Notes under the pieces: model-generated | What the model saw: only the letters and a program-made list of their open reading frames with translations | Databases searched by the model: none | What the model was told of the DNA's origin: nothing | Made by a program: the position numbers and the translations under genes | Source: Carposina sasakii | Lineage: Eukaryota; Arthropoda; Insecta; Lepidoptera; Carposinidae | Length of the DNA stretch: 64,000 bases | Reading direction: 5' to 3' | Assembly: GCA_014607495.2 (NCBI GenBank) | Contig: CP053153.1 | Coordinates: 248,001-312,000 of the forward strand | Part shown: piece after piece, positions 9,511 through 22,498 of the stretch | Layout of the letters: each line of letters opens with the position of its first letter | Numbering within the stretch: the first letter of the stretch is position 1

Positions 9511-11555
9511 ATAGGTAGGTATGTCTGAAGCAATCGTTCCAAATTCATTAACGTTTACTGGTCAAATTATACAAAGATGCTCTCAAATTTTGAGTAACTT
9601 ACAGCCAATTTCAATAAACGATCTGGAGAGATTTTTTGCATATTAGAATCATATTAAAACTTTAATTGTTTGAAAATAAAAAAATTGGAATAAAAAAAAT
9701 TGAGATTCTTTATAATCTCCTTACTTTATTAAAATTGGCCGTTAATAACTCGGTTGTTATAGTCTAATATCCAGGTAAAGTGATCACATAAGTTGACCTT
9801 TTATCAGGTATCCTCCCACATCCATCACTCCTGGACGGCTCCGGGTTCGCGCACAATGGCTGACGTTATGTGAGACCAAGGAAATGTGCAGAGGAGGTGG
9901 ATCATCAACATCTAGTATGTAGAAACGTGTCGCCATTTTTGATAGAGAATAGACGGATTTCAACCGATAGTAAGTAGCAGATGGGTAGACGGAGCGGATT
10001 CAGATTAATTGTAGAGAAATAAAAAACAGAACGCTTCAAAATTTTGATCCCAGTCTCACTACTAAACTAAGACGAATCTAATGACTCCTGTTAACCTATA
10101 ATGCGACAATCCGTTTAGGCTCTAGAGCGTTTTAAAGAAATATAAGTAATACATATATATATAGATAAACATAGTTGCATATTGTTTTGCAATTTAGGTT
10201 TAAAATCATGGGCGGACATTAGCGGTCACATGTATCAACTGCCAGCTCTCCATTGTATCCACATCATGCAGTACACCATACAATACTGGTATGATTTAGT
10301 GCTGAACAAAAAACGGTGGAACAGGTGTCGAAGGATACGTCCCGAGGATCTGTTCCACTGAATCAGATACCGATCTGTGGAGAAAGGGGATCTCAATGGC
10401 TCTGAGGTTATTGTCTACTAATAAAGAAACTATTTCAATTCGTTCATAGAATTTTTGTGGTGCTGCTCCATTTTTTAAATCAGTTATTTATATCTTTGAT
10501 GGAATATGAAAACCTTGCGCTTTGTATTCGGTTTATTTTGACGGGTCACAACCGTGACCCTATCGAGAAAGGAATTTGATCTGTATTCGATTGCACTAAA
10601 ACATTTTTTTATATTTTCTGGCATTGATATATTAAATATATTGATTTTTTAAATTTAAGAGTTGAATTTTCTGAAAATGTGAAATTGCAATTTATTATTG
10701 TCAATGAAATATTGTTCAATCTTTAACACGAGATTTAAAGGGTAAAGTAAGCAAAGTTACAAAAGTTGCATTCATTTATTATATTTCCTTTCTTGTGTTA
10801 ATTTCTGAAAGTCTCTATTATAATGTGTATGCTGAAAACTGACATTGTACCTAGGTATGATTAATATGAAAAATTTTGAAAGTTTACGATGAGATGAGAT
10901 GAGATGAGAGAGAGGTTAAACCTGTAAAGGTAGCAGTAAGGTATTAAATAAATAAATACATATTGTAAATTTATGCTCATGTCATCGAGTGAGCCGAAGA
11001 ATGTCGAGGGTGCTCTACTTGTTTTTTGAACACATACAAATCTAGCTCTCAGTAATAAATTAACACTTCCAATAAGCGTCGAATTAGCACGCATGGCTAG
11101 CGAACGAGCGCGAACGAACGTGCGCGTGACATGGAGTGTGCTCGCGCTCGGTCGCCCTCTCGTTATACCGGCACAAAAGGGGCTCTTTGATGGACAAAAC
11201 AATTGTTTTTGAATGCAATTTTAATTTATTTCATGTTTAACTGGAATTTTGATGAACTTTTGACTTAAGAAACTATGAAATCAGTTGTCTATGCTTGCAG
11301 TATTGCTACTTGCCGTAAGGATAACTCTTGTATAAATCTTGTATAGTTTTAAACACAGAACACATTACGTGTTCTGTGGTTTTAACTTTTAAGTTTCCCT
11401 TTTTTTTTACATAGAACAGTCATGAAACCATAGATATATGGAAAGGATTGTTAATTAAGAAATTACTTAACAATATCATATCACGTCACATTACGTGGTA
11501 GGTACATGTAGAGGTTACTATAAAATAATTTAGCTTCACAAATATTAAATGATCT
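9511..11555. other. Intergenic; no gene recognised
   Basis: AT-rich unique sequence. GAGATGAGATGAGATGAGAG at about 10889-10910 is a short pentanucleotide run. A CpG-rich patch lies at about 11080-11160. No coding sequence is supported. Confidence 0.4.
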
Positions 11556-11768
11556 TATAATATTATAAACGCGAAAGCTTGTGAGTATGGATGGATGGAT
11601 GGCTTGATGTTTGTTACTCTGTCATAAAATTTGGCATGGAGTTAGCTCTGACACCCTGGATGAACACATAGGCTACTTTTTATCCCGGGAAAATAGTTTT
11701 ATCCCGGATAATTCCACATTTTGTTTTTACTGTAGTCAACGCGGACGAAGTTGCGGGCGTCCACTAGT
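11556..11768 (-). repeat. Family H dispersed repeat
   Basis: On the minus strand it starts ACTAGTGGACGCCCGC and includes TTCGTCCGCGTTGAC, CCCGGGATAAAA and AAAGTAGCCTATG. These words are shared with 14286-14472, 40115-40302 and others. It ends toward CTTTCGCGTTTATAATATTAT. This kind of repeat is abundant in Lepidoptera; its class is not certain. Confidence 0.7.
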
Positions 11769-11776
11769 TTACTATT

Positions 11777-12144
11777 CAGGGTGTTTTTTAGTTACCACCC
11801 TTATCGAAGGGTACGTACTCTATACATCAAATAAAGTAAGTTTATGCCAAAAAAAGGCTGGGAAACAATGTAATTTTTTATTTTATTTATTGTTTGGGCA
11901 AAATGTATAGTGTCCAGTGTTTATGCTAGTTTCATAGACAGATATTAATTATTTCGCGTGAAAAAATGTTGCTACGCGCGTGAATGTGCATTTATGCAGA
12001 AAAACGCAGTCTATTTACTCAACTTTGGACCCTAATATTTTGGGAACCAGACACTTCCCAGGTATGCTTCCATGGAGAAAAATGATCGTAACGATGAGGA
12101 GATTCTGTAGTTTTCGGGAACGTTGACGACCAAAAATCACTCTG
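11777..12144 (+). mobile_element. MITE-1 copy
   Basis: The ends are CAGGGTGTTTTTTAG and, at the right, AAAAATCACTCTG, imperfect inverted repeats of about 13 bp. The 368-bp body matches 17989-18370 and 37347-37730 (inverted) and the split copy at 28729-30423. Shared words include GGGTACGTACTCT, AAAGTAAGTTTATGCC, GCAGTCTATTTACTCAAC, CCAGACACTTCCCAGG and ACGTTGACGAC. It is a nonautonomous DNA element with no coding capacity. Confidence 0.85.
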
Positions 12145-14204
12145 TATAACTTTTTGCTATTAGTTACTAGGTAGGTATTATAGGTACCTACATAAAAGAT
12201 AAACCACAATAGTTCTTATAACAATGGCGCTGTGGTAATATATTCCGCGTATAGTTTAATTAGTTACGACATCTAGCGGACGTTTAATTGCATCGCCTGA
12301 TCCCGCTGTCCCGCCATCCCGTCCCGCCCGACCCGCGGGATTACCGTCCCGCGCGACAAACTAAAAACTAAGGCGATTTAACACGTCAACGGATTTTCAT
12401 TACATCAACGCGGGATTAAAAACTTTTAGTGTGAAGTTTAGTTTTTCTAGAATTATTAACGTGATATATAGGTAGTTGGCTGGTGGTTGCACAAGGTTTA
12501 CTTTTAACTTCGACTTAAAAAAATTCAAAATTCAAATTCAAATATTTTATTTCGGATATTACTCCATAGTGGTTAGTATGAGATGACATATAATATGTTA
12601 GTAAACAGTTATAAATAAAATAAAATGACAATTAAATGCAAATTACTGAACATAAATCAAAATTAAATTAATTAAATTAAACAATAAATAATAATAATAA
12701 CAGAATTGGGCTTAATTAAGGACCCAACTTGTGCACCTGTGTAACCGTAAAAAAGGGCGGCTGTTATAAGTTTTACCACTTTCAATGTACTAACGTAGCT
12801 TAGTAAACAATAACCGTTAGGTAATCACTGTAATCAGCATAATTATCAAATTTATATAAATCTTTGCCGCACCTAAAAAGAGTGAGTGATTCACAGACAA
12901 CACATAGCCATAACTTTCTTTTAATTAACCTAGTCCCACACTAAGATCCCTAAGGTCTTGTGTCGTGGGTAGTAAGCAACGGTATATAAATACATAGAAG
13001 TAAGGTATGAAATAAATAAATAAATAAAATAAATACGTGGTATAGTTAGTATATCTTAGTATTATATGTATTACATTTTCCTTCAGGATTAAGTAAGAGA
13101 GTACCTATTTCCCGAAATTCTCATGTACACAGAGACAACGGTTCCCTGTGCACTAAGCCGAACTTACCTATAGAGATGTTGTTTAAATATTAAAACATTG
13201 TATTTTACTATAACTTTATTAAATGGCAGTTATTTACCACTCATTCATTCCTTTCATTAACTTTAAAGCAATAACGAAGCAGACTCGACACAAGAGTCAA
13301 CAGTCATTGCGTAGATATTTGCTTCCCTGAGAGCCCTTAGCAAAACAAATGAAAATAAAAGCTGGCAACCCTCCGCGGGTCAAAGAGAGCACAAGCAGAG
13401 GTGTTTCTGTTTTGAATTCAAATCGACGACCCTTCGCAACAAAACAAACTTAATATCTCTCTGAGAGGCGCCACCTGACACGCCGAGGTAGAAAACTTCA
13501 AGTGTGAAGCAAATCATAGAAACAGATAAAGAAAGTACACTCGGTTCATGTAGGTACAATCAAGTTTCATAAGCGCACCAATAGCTTGTTTGGTTGAGCG
13601 CCTGTTTATGTGTGAATTAATACAGCACGCAGTACGCAAGCGATCGTCTAGTAGAATTGCTAGTATTAAGTACTTTTGAACGTTACTCTACCTACCTAAC
13701 ATATTTTTACCTTCACTAATCTATGTTAGTGTCAATGTTTTATTGATATATTGTACGTTTCGATGAAAGTACAGGCAATTAGAAATCTAACATGAATATT
13801 TCTTTTATAGGAAGATTGAAGCGTTCGTTTCACCTATTTAAAATTTCATGAATTATCTTGAATAATGCAATGTTATGAAGATCTACTTACCGACAAATTA
13901 AAACTGAATTGCCAAGCAATTTAGTGTGAATCGATTAAACAACGGTTTGTAGGCGCATGTTTTATACATCCTATAATGTTCTGATGCGCATTGATTGTAA
14001 CTGATGCGCCGAGGCAACCTCTTCAATAATGCAGTCGTTTACGGTGCCTTCCAATAAGCTCTACGTTCAGACAATATATCTTTCATCCTCGTGTTTTTAT
14101 TCGGAATTCTAAGAACTGTCATATACATATATACAAACGGCTAAGTTCAAAACTTGATAGGATATCCTACAAGCACGTTTGGCATAGTGATAGTAAGTAC
14201 ATAG
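12145..14204. other. Intergenic with possible LINE 3' tail
   Basis: GTCCCGC words cluster at 12299-12355. TTCAAAATTCAAATTCAAAT at about 12525-12545 followed by TATTTTATTT resembles the antisense 3' tail of a non-LTR retrotransposon, though I see no coding part. A perfect POU octamer is at 12636-12643. No gene is recognised. Confidence 0.35.
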
Positions 14205-14275
14205 TGACAAATTACTAGCTTACCGACTGAGAGAACGTCCCTCAGTTTCTTGGTTGACTCTAACGACACAAGAAA
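14205..14275 (+). repeat. Family R fragment
   Basis: Short degenerate match to the R family (ACAAATTACTAGCTTACCGA, CAGTTTCTTGG, GACTCTAACGACA), corresponding to the central GATAAGCTAGC / GTCGACTCTTACGACA part in rearranged orientation. Confidence 0.35.
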
Positions 14276-14285
14276 TTAATGTATT

Positions 14286-14472
14286 ACTAGTGGACGCCCG
14301 CGACTCCGTCCGCGTGGACTGCAGAAAAAACAAAATGTTGAAATTATCCGGAATAAAAACACTTTCCCGGGATAAAAAGTAGCCTATATGTTAAGTGGGA
14401 CCTGTCACAATATATTCCTGAAAAATTGCATCGATATCGGTCCGGCCGTTTCTGAGATTAGCGTGCACAAAC
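14286..14472 (+). repeat. Family H dispersed repeat
   Basis: It is highly similar to 40115-40302 over its whole length: ACTAGTGGACGCCCGCGACT, GAAATTATCCGG, CCCGGGATAAAAAGTAGCC, TAAGTGGGACCTGTCAC and GAGATTAGCGTGCACAAAC. Both copies start and stop at the same words, which defines the element's conserved core. Confidence 0.8.
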
Positions 14473-15374
14473 ATCGATCCGTTACAATTTTATGGAAAGT
14501 GTAGTGTCTATTTCCCGTGGCTCCATCAAAACTCTATTTACAATACTCGACAGTTGTCGGTAACCGTCGCCCGCGCCCTCAGCCGGCTTTGATGAGGTCT
14601 GATGAGGTCTCGTTACCCTGCTTCATTAGGAGGTTCTTCAGGAGTGCCGGGCTTTAGGTAATGTATGCGGACTCGAGAACCGAGCGTCACTGCTGCGTGA
14701 GTTTTTAGCACGATTCCATTTATCTGAGGGCTCTCATTAATATCTTATGTTGTGACGTTAATTTACATTGTTTTTACTGCGATTTCTTTTGTAATCTTTG
14801 ATTCTGTTAGGAGGAATAAATATAGTATCTTTGATACGATGAAAATTATTACAAGAAAGTAATGAAATATAAACGTTTCATCGTCATCTTCATCGTCATC
14901 TTCATCGCATAATCATTTATTATTAGAAAGGTTTTATTTTCATATTTACCTCTAATAACGACCCTGCTGTGTTCCAACTAAACAATACTTAACAATAAGA
15001 AGCCAACAAAACAATCAATAACCCTAAAACCACCGATGGGAAATAGCGCAAAGCTCTTTGTGCAAAGAAATCAAATCGTATGACCATCCCCCGACGTGAC
15101 GCCCCACGTCGATCAATCGACGTCGCGTGTCGATGTAATGAGTCGCCGTCGATGGCGCTTATTGATGTAAACAAACAAGCAAACAAGCTCGCAGACACAA
15201 TACGTATTGAAGGAGGATCAATGTCGCACCGGGGGAGGCTCGCCGTAATTAAACAAATATTGCCTTGCACAAACTCCCGCGTGCGAAATTATTACGACTT
15301 CGATTATTTGTTTAGGTCCCTGGTTTATTTGATTTTGTTTTATGCGCCTGCAATTTGATATTCGCAAAAGTTTC

Positions 15375-15658
15375 TAACGCCGCATAGCCTCGTGGTGCCG
15401 GCAGAGTAGAATTCGTACCTACCACCCCATGTCTGCCCGTGGGTATCGTACGAGGCGATTAAGGGTTTCCGGGAGGTGGGCAGCAGCGCCTACCGTGTTG
15501 ACAACATAGTTCAAAATATAAACTGCGGTCACCAACCCGCCTGCCCAGCGTGGTGACTATGGGCAAAGAGCCCCCTCTGGTAGTAGCCTTGTGGCGTGTC
15601 CTGGGGGAGGCCTACGTCCAGCAGTGGACTGCACTAGGCTGATGATGATGACGACAAG
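15375..15658 (+). repeat. Family L retroposon 3' part (TGATGATGA tail)
   Basis: It contains CTCGTGGTGCCGGCAG, GGTCACCAACCCGCCTGCCC, GCGTGGTGACTATGGGC and TCCAGCAGTGGACTGCA, and ends GGCTGATGATGATGACG. The same order, inverted, occurs at 23268-23435. This is a common lepidopteran retroposed sequence. The trinucleotide tail suggests mobilisation by an RTE-like LINE (inference). Confidence 0.75.
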
Positions 15659-15761
15659 TTTCTAAGCGTTTTTATAGAATCTGTTGTAAAGAATAACTCC
15701 CATGCAAGATCTCGGAACGATTTTTTTTTGTATGCAGTTACATACCTACGTTGTATAACAT

Positions 15762-16018
15762 GTTTTCGACCGTATTTTGGTCATGGTGGCACACCTCCAC
15801 GAAGAATAGCCAATACTACTACAGGAGATATTATAGTGCACCAGTATGTGCGCAAACGCAGATGCACTATTTATTCCTTTACAGAAACAATGGTTTTACA
15901 TACTTTTCCAGGCACGAGCTGTGTGGCAATTTTACTACAAATTCAATGGTACAGGCCCGTGATTGGGATCGAACCTACTCCCCCCGATTGGAAGGCTTAA
16001 CCATTGGGCCATCAGCGC
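15762..16018 (-). mobile_element. SINE-A, diverged copy
   Basis: On the minus strand, the tRNA-like head lies at the 16018 end, with GATCGAACC as the inverse of the B box. The body carries AGGAGATATTATAGTGCAC and GCACGAGCTGTG, as in 37732-38072. The copy is visibly diverged, with several internal differences and gaps. Confidence 0.75.
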
Positions 16019-16253
16019 TTACGTAACAATTGGTGCCATCAAATAAAACCTCATTGGTGCCATCGTTCTAAGGAACTATTCGGTGAAACCTACTCTATGA
16101 AGGTAGCGTAAACTGCAGTCAGCAAATCGTAGGTACTTCATAATCTATTCATATTGACGTTAAAAAGTTAAGTTGTAACCATTTTACAATTTATCCATCA
16201 CTATGGTGAAGTTATTTATCGATCTAGTATACAATTTTGGTTCAGATAATACG

Positions 16254-16546
16254 TAAGTTTTCCCATAGAGGAATGAAATGTTATAGAGTGCTAATGTCAT
16301 ACTAACTCTTTTGATGGACCCTTAGACTTTTCGGTGCCTCACAATTCCAGTCCTTAACACTTAGATTATATTAGTGCAATGTATAGTAATGTACTACATT
16401 ACTAATGTATTGTAACGTATAGTAATGTAATCTAAGAGTCATCAAGGACTGGAATTGTGAGGCACCGAATACTCTAAAGGCAATGAAACTGTTAGTATGA
16501 CATTAGCACTCTATGTCTACATCTTATTCCTCTATGGTTTTACTTA
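16254..16546. mobile_element. Palindromic MITE flanked by TA
   Basis: The halves 16256-16390 and about 16415-16544 are inverted copies: CATAGAGGAAT, TAGAGTGCTAATGTCATACT and CGGTGCCTCACAATTCCAGT recur inverted in the right half. The ends read TA-AGTTTTCCC and TTTTACT-TA, fitting a TA target duplication as in Tc1/mariner-type elements. Differences between arms, including an insertion near ACTCTTTTGATGG, show it is not brand new. It is noncoding. Confidence 0.8.
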
Positions 16547-17988
16547 CTATGTAATGTAAAATTATTACTGTAAATAAAACGACAATTTAGTTTATGTTTA
16601 CTTTTGCATTATAAGTATAATACCGGGGTCTATCTACTCGTATCACTATGCTACACAAACACTTAAAGGTCAATCTATAAACACAAAAAACTATATCTCC
16701 AACGTAACTGAACATGCTATTATAATATGAAGTATTAAAGTCGTTTTAAATAGGAATTCCATTTGTCCAAATATGGCGATGCAGAAAAAATGCAATCATA
16801 TGCGCATGTGCGAATGTTTTTGCTGAGCACGCTTGATCGGTAATGAGGGTTGCGTGCGCGCAGCGTGATGGACACTGCGCATACAATGTCTGCCAGATTG
16901 GCTCATTCCGAAGTAATTGTGTTAATTATAATTTGCATTACCACGATTTGGAGGTATTAAATTCGACCGCGTCTGTCAGTTTGAAACGATTTCGTCTTAT
17001 TATGAAAAAAAAAAATTGCGTTACCCTACCCATCTGTTGAGAATTCATCTTTATATCTCCAGTCTGTAAAGTACTTATTAGAGACAATGAGCATTCTGTG
17101 TACAATAAAGATTAACTTCTGTAACGTGTCTTATAAATTATGAACGTATCATTTAAAATAACTCTAAACATATCCCTATATGACACCCATATTTTAAGTA
17201 CCTAGATTTCTTTTTAACAACAGGTGAGGGTGGGCTTACGGCTAAAAATATGACTATTACGAGTGCTTATGTGAGACTCTTTTTAATGAATATAACTATA
17301 GAGCTAGCACAATAGAAAATTCGTTATGCTCTATCCCCAACCAATCTCCATGTTTGTGACATAATTTCTCCGTCAAACTTTGCCTAATACTATGAGGTCT
17401 TTCTATCATACAAATCGGTTTGAACTGCATCACCATCACTCTGGGAACCCCCAGACAGCGTGCGGATAACGACGTGTCGTGTCGTCAGTGGCGGCACGTC
17501 ACGTCACGACGCCGTGGGACCAAGACTCCGACATCCGTCCACCGGATCTAGATTCTATGCCTGATAATAATATCTCGAGATCAGGATATTATGAAGGCTT
17601 TTAAAGGACCCGCCAGATTGAAATAAAAGCGATGATTAATGGTTAGATTTGCTAATTGCTGTTCCTAGAGTCCGATTACAGTCCGTTTCTTACAAAAACT
17701 CCTATGCCTGTTTTCAGAAGTAACATTTTTTGTAAACAGTAACATAGAAAGTTTTCCAAAACATAGGTGTAATAAAGTAACTAGCCAAATCATTTAAAAG
17801 AGTTTTTTTATTGAAATAGTTATTTGGTAAAAGGCACTCTTCCAGAGGTTGAGATAAATCTGCCGATTATTGATTTCGAATTTAAATCCCATATAAGTAT
17901 AGTAAATGGTCTTAGCTCTACATAGGTAATCCAGATATACAGTAAATGCTGCATCCAGATATAAGTTAAAAAAAGAATTAGCATAATA
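16547..17988. other. Intergenic; conserved-looking CpG/homeodomain patch
   Basis: No gene. About 16840-16960 combines a CpG-rich segment with TAATTGTGTTAATTATAATT and a perfect octamer ATTTGCAT at 16931-16938. A second GC-rich patch at 17465-17515 has repeated CACGTCACG/CGTGTCGTG words forming an imperfect palindrome. The rest is AT-rich and unremarkable. Confidence 0.4.
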
Positions 17989-18370
17989 TACAGGGTGTTT
18001 TTAGGTCATCAACGTTCCCGAAAACTACGGAATCTCCTCATCAACACGATCATTTTTCTCCATGGAAGCATACCTGGGAAGTGTCTGGTTTCCAAAATAT
18101 TAGGGTCCAAAGTTGAGTAAATAGACTGCGTTTTTCTGCATAAATGCACATTGACGCGTGTAGCAAGATTTTTTTCACTAGAAATAATTAATATCTGTCT
18201 ATGAAAAAACTAGCATTAACACTGGACACTATAAATTTCGCCCGATTAAGTAATAAAACAAAAAAAATTACATTTTTTCCCAGCATTTTTTGGCATAAAC
18301 TTACTTTATGTGATGTATAGAGTACGTACTTACCCTTCGTTAAGGGTGGCAACGGAAAAATACTATTATG
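17989..18370 (-). mobile_element. MITE-1 copy
   Basis: It starts TACAGGGTGTTTTTAGGTC and carries, inverted, all the MITE-1 landmarks: ACGTTCCCGAAAACTACGG, CCTGGGAAGTGTCTGG, GGCATAAACTTACTTTAT and GTACCCTTCGTTAAGG-like words. Its right end is degenerate (AAAAATACTATTATG). MITE-2 begins at the next base. Confidence 0.83.
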
Positions 18371-18805
18371 TACAGGATGGAAGTGACAGCCAGACAAATA
18401 TTGATATGGAGACTTCAGACCATGATTCTAAGGCGAAAACCACTGAAAATTTTCTCATAAATTTTTTTTTTATTTTTCAGGAAAAAATTGTGTAGTTCGT
18501 TTAAGTAGGCCTTAGAAAATGCATGACCTAAATATTTTAACCAGTGGTCAATTAAAAAATAATAATTCGCGCTCAAAAAAGTTCAATTAACTGATCAATC
18601 CTAATGGAGAATCACAAGTGATCCAATAAACAGCAATATGTCATACAATAGCCAATAAGTCCATTTAAACTAGTCACGAAAAGCTAACATTGCAGATAAT
18701 CAAATTAAAAATGCATTTCCTGCGAGTAATACGAGTAATACTGTCGTATAACTCAAAGTAATGGTACTTGTTCAGTATTTGCCTGGCTGTCACAGACATC
18801 CTGTA
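18371..18805 (+). mobile_element. MITE-2 copy
   Basis: It starts TACAGGATGGAAGTGACAGCC and ends GGCTGTCACAGACATCCTGTA. The terminal repeats carry the word CAGCCAG(A/G)CAAATA. The interior matches 36557-37023: GACTTCAGACCATGATT, GGAGA(A/G)TCACAAGTGATCCA, AATCAAATTAAAAATGCATT and TACTGTCGTA. It is noncoding. Confidence 0.8.
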
Positions 18806-20470
18806 TATTCTAAGTTTTTTTTTTATTAAGTAGGTAGGTAAATAAACAGAAGACATTGGTTTATCTATATTTGCAACAAGTCTTACTTAATCTACGATCA
18901 GAGAATTTGCCGTACAACGTCTCAGACTTGACCAAACCATGTCTTGTAAAAATATACTAAAATATACTTAAATTAAGATAATTTGAATAACACAAGTGAC
19001 ATTTTATTAATTTAGAGTTACCTTATAGTCTGCTAGGAGTACTAGCATTGACCGCTACAAGATATTTTGCATCAATAGATAGGTTAGGTTTTGTCAGATT
19101 TTCACACTACTGAAGACTAAGCAGGAATAAGAAAGAGATGTACCTAGGTACCTACCTAATTGCAATTTTAAACCGATAAACTTAGGCTTAACATTACACA
19201 TAAGAATATTTTTATAGACTGCAGCACAATAATAAACAAAAATACGCCCTTATAAATTTAGGAAAATGGACCATATTCAAAAAACAAACAACTGCCAAGT
19301 AGCGAAAAGGCGCGAAGATTTTGCGACGTTCCCGCCCACGCTTTATCCGCCAATCACAGCGGCGCGAGCTCGCCATTGGCTGCAGTTTGCCGCCGAAATG
19401 CGAGAAAAAACGCGCCACATGAAAAACAATGGCACTCACTTGCACGGCCAGTACTTGAGTTCGCTCATTGTGCAAAGGTCCAGGATATCCTGAGCTGTTG
19501 ACTTCGTAATATAATCTGATGGCGGAACACAGACGGCAGGTCAAGCTTGCCTGGTCGTGCTATAGAGAAGATACGTAGGTATGGTACCAGTTGAGTGATG
19601 TCATAGCCGAGTGATGTACGTGTGACGGGAGGAATGCGTGTGCGTCTGTGTGCGTGCTTGTTTTGTCACTCGGACAATAGGTGGCAGCTCGGGCGCATTG
19701 TTTCGATGCGATTAAAGTAACAATGTAAAATAACAAGTGTCGCAAAGAGGCTCCGAGATGGACATCTAGGTATACGATCTCGGTAGATCGAATGGAGGTC
19801 AAATTACGTCGGCAAACATCATTATACAGCCTGAGTTATGCCTCATGTGTATTAGTCAAACAGTCTGAACACTGCAATTAGCTTAAATAGATGTTGCTCT
19901 ATGTAGATCGGAGTTAGGCGTACTTATACAACTGTTATATGACTTAAGTGTTGTCTAATTTTGATTTATGACTAGATTTAGGTAGCCTAGTGCGATCTAA
20001 CTGACCATAATGATCGACAGATCCACAGGTTCGATTCCTGGATGGGATACCCTTATATTTGTTTGCGAACAGACATATAAAGTTATCAAGCTTTTTAGAT
20101 ATACAAGATGTAAACCGATATCTACAAAACAAGAGAACTTCCTATCATGATTCCTGGTAATATGCTTGTGCTAATCGGGAGCAAATTGATTAATAGGAGA
20201 TATTCGCAGCTGGTTCCAAGAAATTACAGCAGTAACTGGGTATTCCATAAACAGGTGATAATTATTTTATTTTGACTGTTATTTTTTCGGAAGCTTTTCA
20301 AGGCGAGCTACATCTTTTTATGGACATAGCTGTCCTTTTTCCGTACAGAGAAAAGCGACAGAGGTACTCTCATATAATAATATCCACTTACAACGGTGAC
20401 GTGGTTATAGGTAGATGCGGGGTTAACTACAAAATAGCACGGGAGAATCCAAATAATTTCATCTAAGCAT
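18806..20470. other. Intergenic; CCAAT-box promoter-like block
   Basis: No gene is recognised. At 19310-19450 a GC-rich unique block contains CCAATCA at 19350-19356 and an inverted CCAAT (ATTGG) at 19375-19379, among GCCGCC and GGCGCG words. At about 19985-20050 there is a tRNA-like fragment (CACAGGTTCGATTCCTGG, a perfect B box) without a good A box, probably a decayed SINE. Confidence 0.4.
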
Positions 20471-20690
20471 CCTGTAAAGATATACATACATATAATCACG
20501 CCTTTATCTCTTACGGGGTAGGCAGAGCACCAAGGGCCGATAGAACCACATGGTGCCACTTCTGACCAATTTTGAGTGTAAAGTTGAGATGTACAAGTTC
20601 GGTTAGTAGTGATAGATGGTCAGCTCATCGCCTACAAAACACCAAGACCCTCTTGTCCCTCTACTGACTTGTACAGTATGCCCGGGAAGA
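20471..20690 (-). repeat. Family T repeat
   Basis: Inverse copy of 905-1120, beginning (in plus orientation) with CATACATATAATCACGCC and containing CTTACGGGGTAGGCAGAGC, CCACATGGTGCCACTTCTGA and CAAAACACCAAGACCCTC. Confidence 0.6.
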
Positions 20691-22498
20691 GAAAAGATGC
20701 TTTTAAAATAATCTTTCTTTTAATACGAGCTTAGCGGCCGGTTATTCGAAAGCAATTAGGTCGACGTTAATTCACGATAACCATTGTTTAAAATCCATAG
20801 TAAAATTATAGTTAACGGTCAGTAGTTGGTTAGTGTTCAATAAGGGAAACCGACGGTAGGTACGTAATAACAAGAAATATATATAATTTTTTGTCACATT
20901 TCTAATAACAAACATCCTCCTCATAACCCCTCACCCTTAGTACATCTGGCCCCGATATAATATGCTAATAACTGAAGGATTTCCTTTGTGATCCAGCAGT
21001 TTTAGCTACATCATTTTCGGGAATACTGTCACATGTACTTACCTATATGTTTGTATCTATTTAAGAGTTTTCATTGTCCAAGTACGAAAACATAAATAAG
21101 AGTCATTTTATTGCATTGAAAAGGATTGCTGGCGCCTACGCCGGCAAGATAGAATTTATATCCTTAGAAGTATCATACAACGATATACTACTAACAACGC
21201 CAACACTATGATTAATCACATAGCTATGTGTCGACAACATAACCGCACTAATACACATAGTTATTCAAACAAACAAAACCACAATAATGTAACTAGACGC
21301 TGCGCGGGCGCACCTCGGCTGACAGGCGGCCATTACGCTCAACACGTGGACGCTAATGATAATATTAATATTTGCATACTAAATGTTACTACATTAACTT
21401 ATTTCCTTACTCAGATATTAAAATAAATACTTAATATGATTATAACGTCATGAAATTAATCGATTTTTGGAATTTGCTATCAATGGATTGATGTTTGGTA
21501 CTAATGGAAAAGTTACAAAGACGTATTTCCAGCCGTTCCATCTTATATTGCGCTATGGTTTCAGCACCTACCCAACTAGACCACAGATATTTTTTTCCTT
21601 AAAAGAGATGGGATTCTTTCATTGTGAGATCTCCTTCATGATCCTATAGTTCTGGCTAGCTCATTTCGGGAACACTGCTGTGTGTATGTAGTAGTCCGGA
21701 GTAGTATGGCGGCCGGGAACTGGGGGCCTTTTTTAGTTGCCGTCATTGGGGGGTTTTTGTCCATAGTCTGTTTAGCCGATGTACATACAGACTGTAATTG
21801 AGTTGAGAAACTTACGAATTAAGGCTAAGTACAACGAATTGAATTGCCTAAAAGCGCTATCTAAATTAGACTGATGAATAGCTCTATCGTGATACAGAAT
21901 TGCTGCTTTAGTGATGCACTTGCGATGCATAAATACATAGGTAATTTTAGATTATGATTATGTAGACAAATTATTATATCTATTGTACCTACGTAGGTGA
22001 AGCATGGCGATCTACTAACAGCACAATAGCTAAATCATTGTTAATTCAGATATCGTCACATGTCCACAAATAACCTAAAACAACGCTAGATTCAGGGAAA
22101 AGCTAGTTTGGTTTCTCGACATGAAAATAAAGTTTATTATGTGGATGCATTTCGAATAAATACACTTTAAGTTGATATTGTTGTACAAAAACCGAGAGCC
22201 AGCTGTAGACAGTGTCCGTGTGTCTGTCAGTGTGTATGTGTAGGTCTAAAAACGCGGCTGAGTGACATAAATATCGTATAGACGAGTGCGGAATCGTAAT
22301 GAGGACGTGCGTTTTCTTGTCTGCTCGCTGTGGTGCTCAAACTGTTGACTTTGTTTTTATATTTTTGACAATTTTTTTTTAAAGTACCTTAGCTACGGAC
22401 GGTTTACTAGCAACCACTAGTGTTGCTGTTAGACAAAATGCTGCTGCATGCAGTCGCAATTTTTCTACAGTTTTACATACATGTACATATACGAGTAG
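20691..22498. other. Intergenic with family R fragments
   Basis: Fragments of R occur at about 20955-21045 (GTGATCCAGCAG, TTCGGGAATACTG) and 21615-21690 (CATGATCCTATAG, TTCGGGAACACTGC). A perfect octamer is at 21370-21377. A GC patch lies at 21300-21345. No gene is recognised. Confidence 0.4.
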
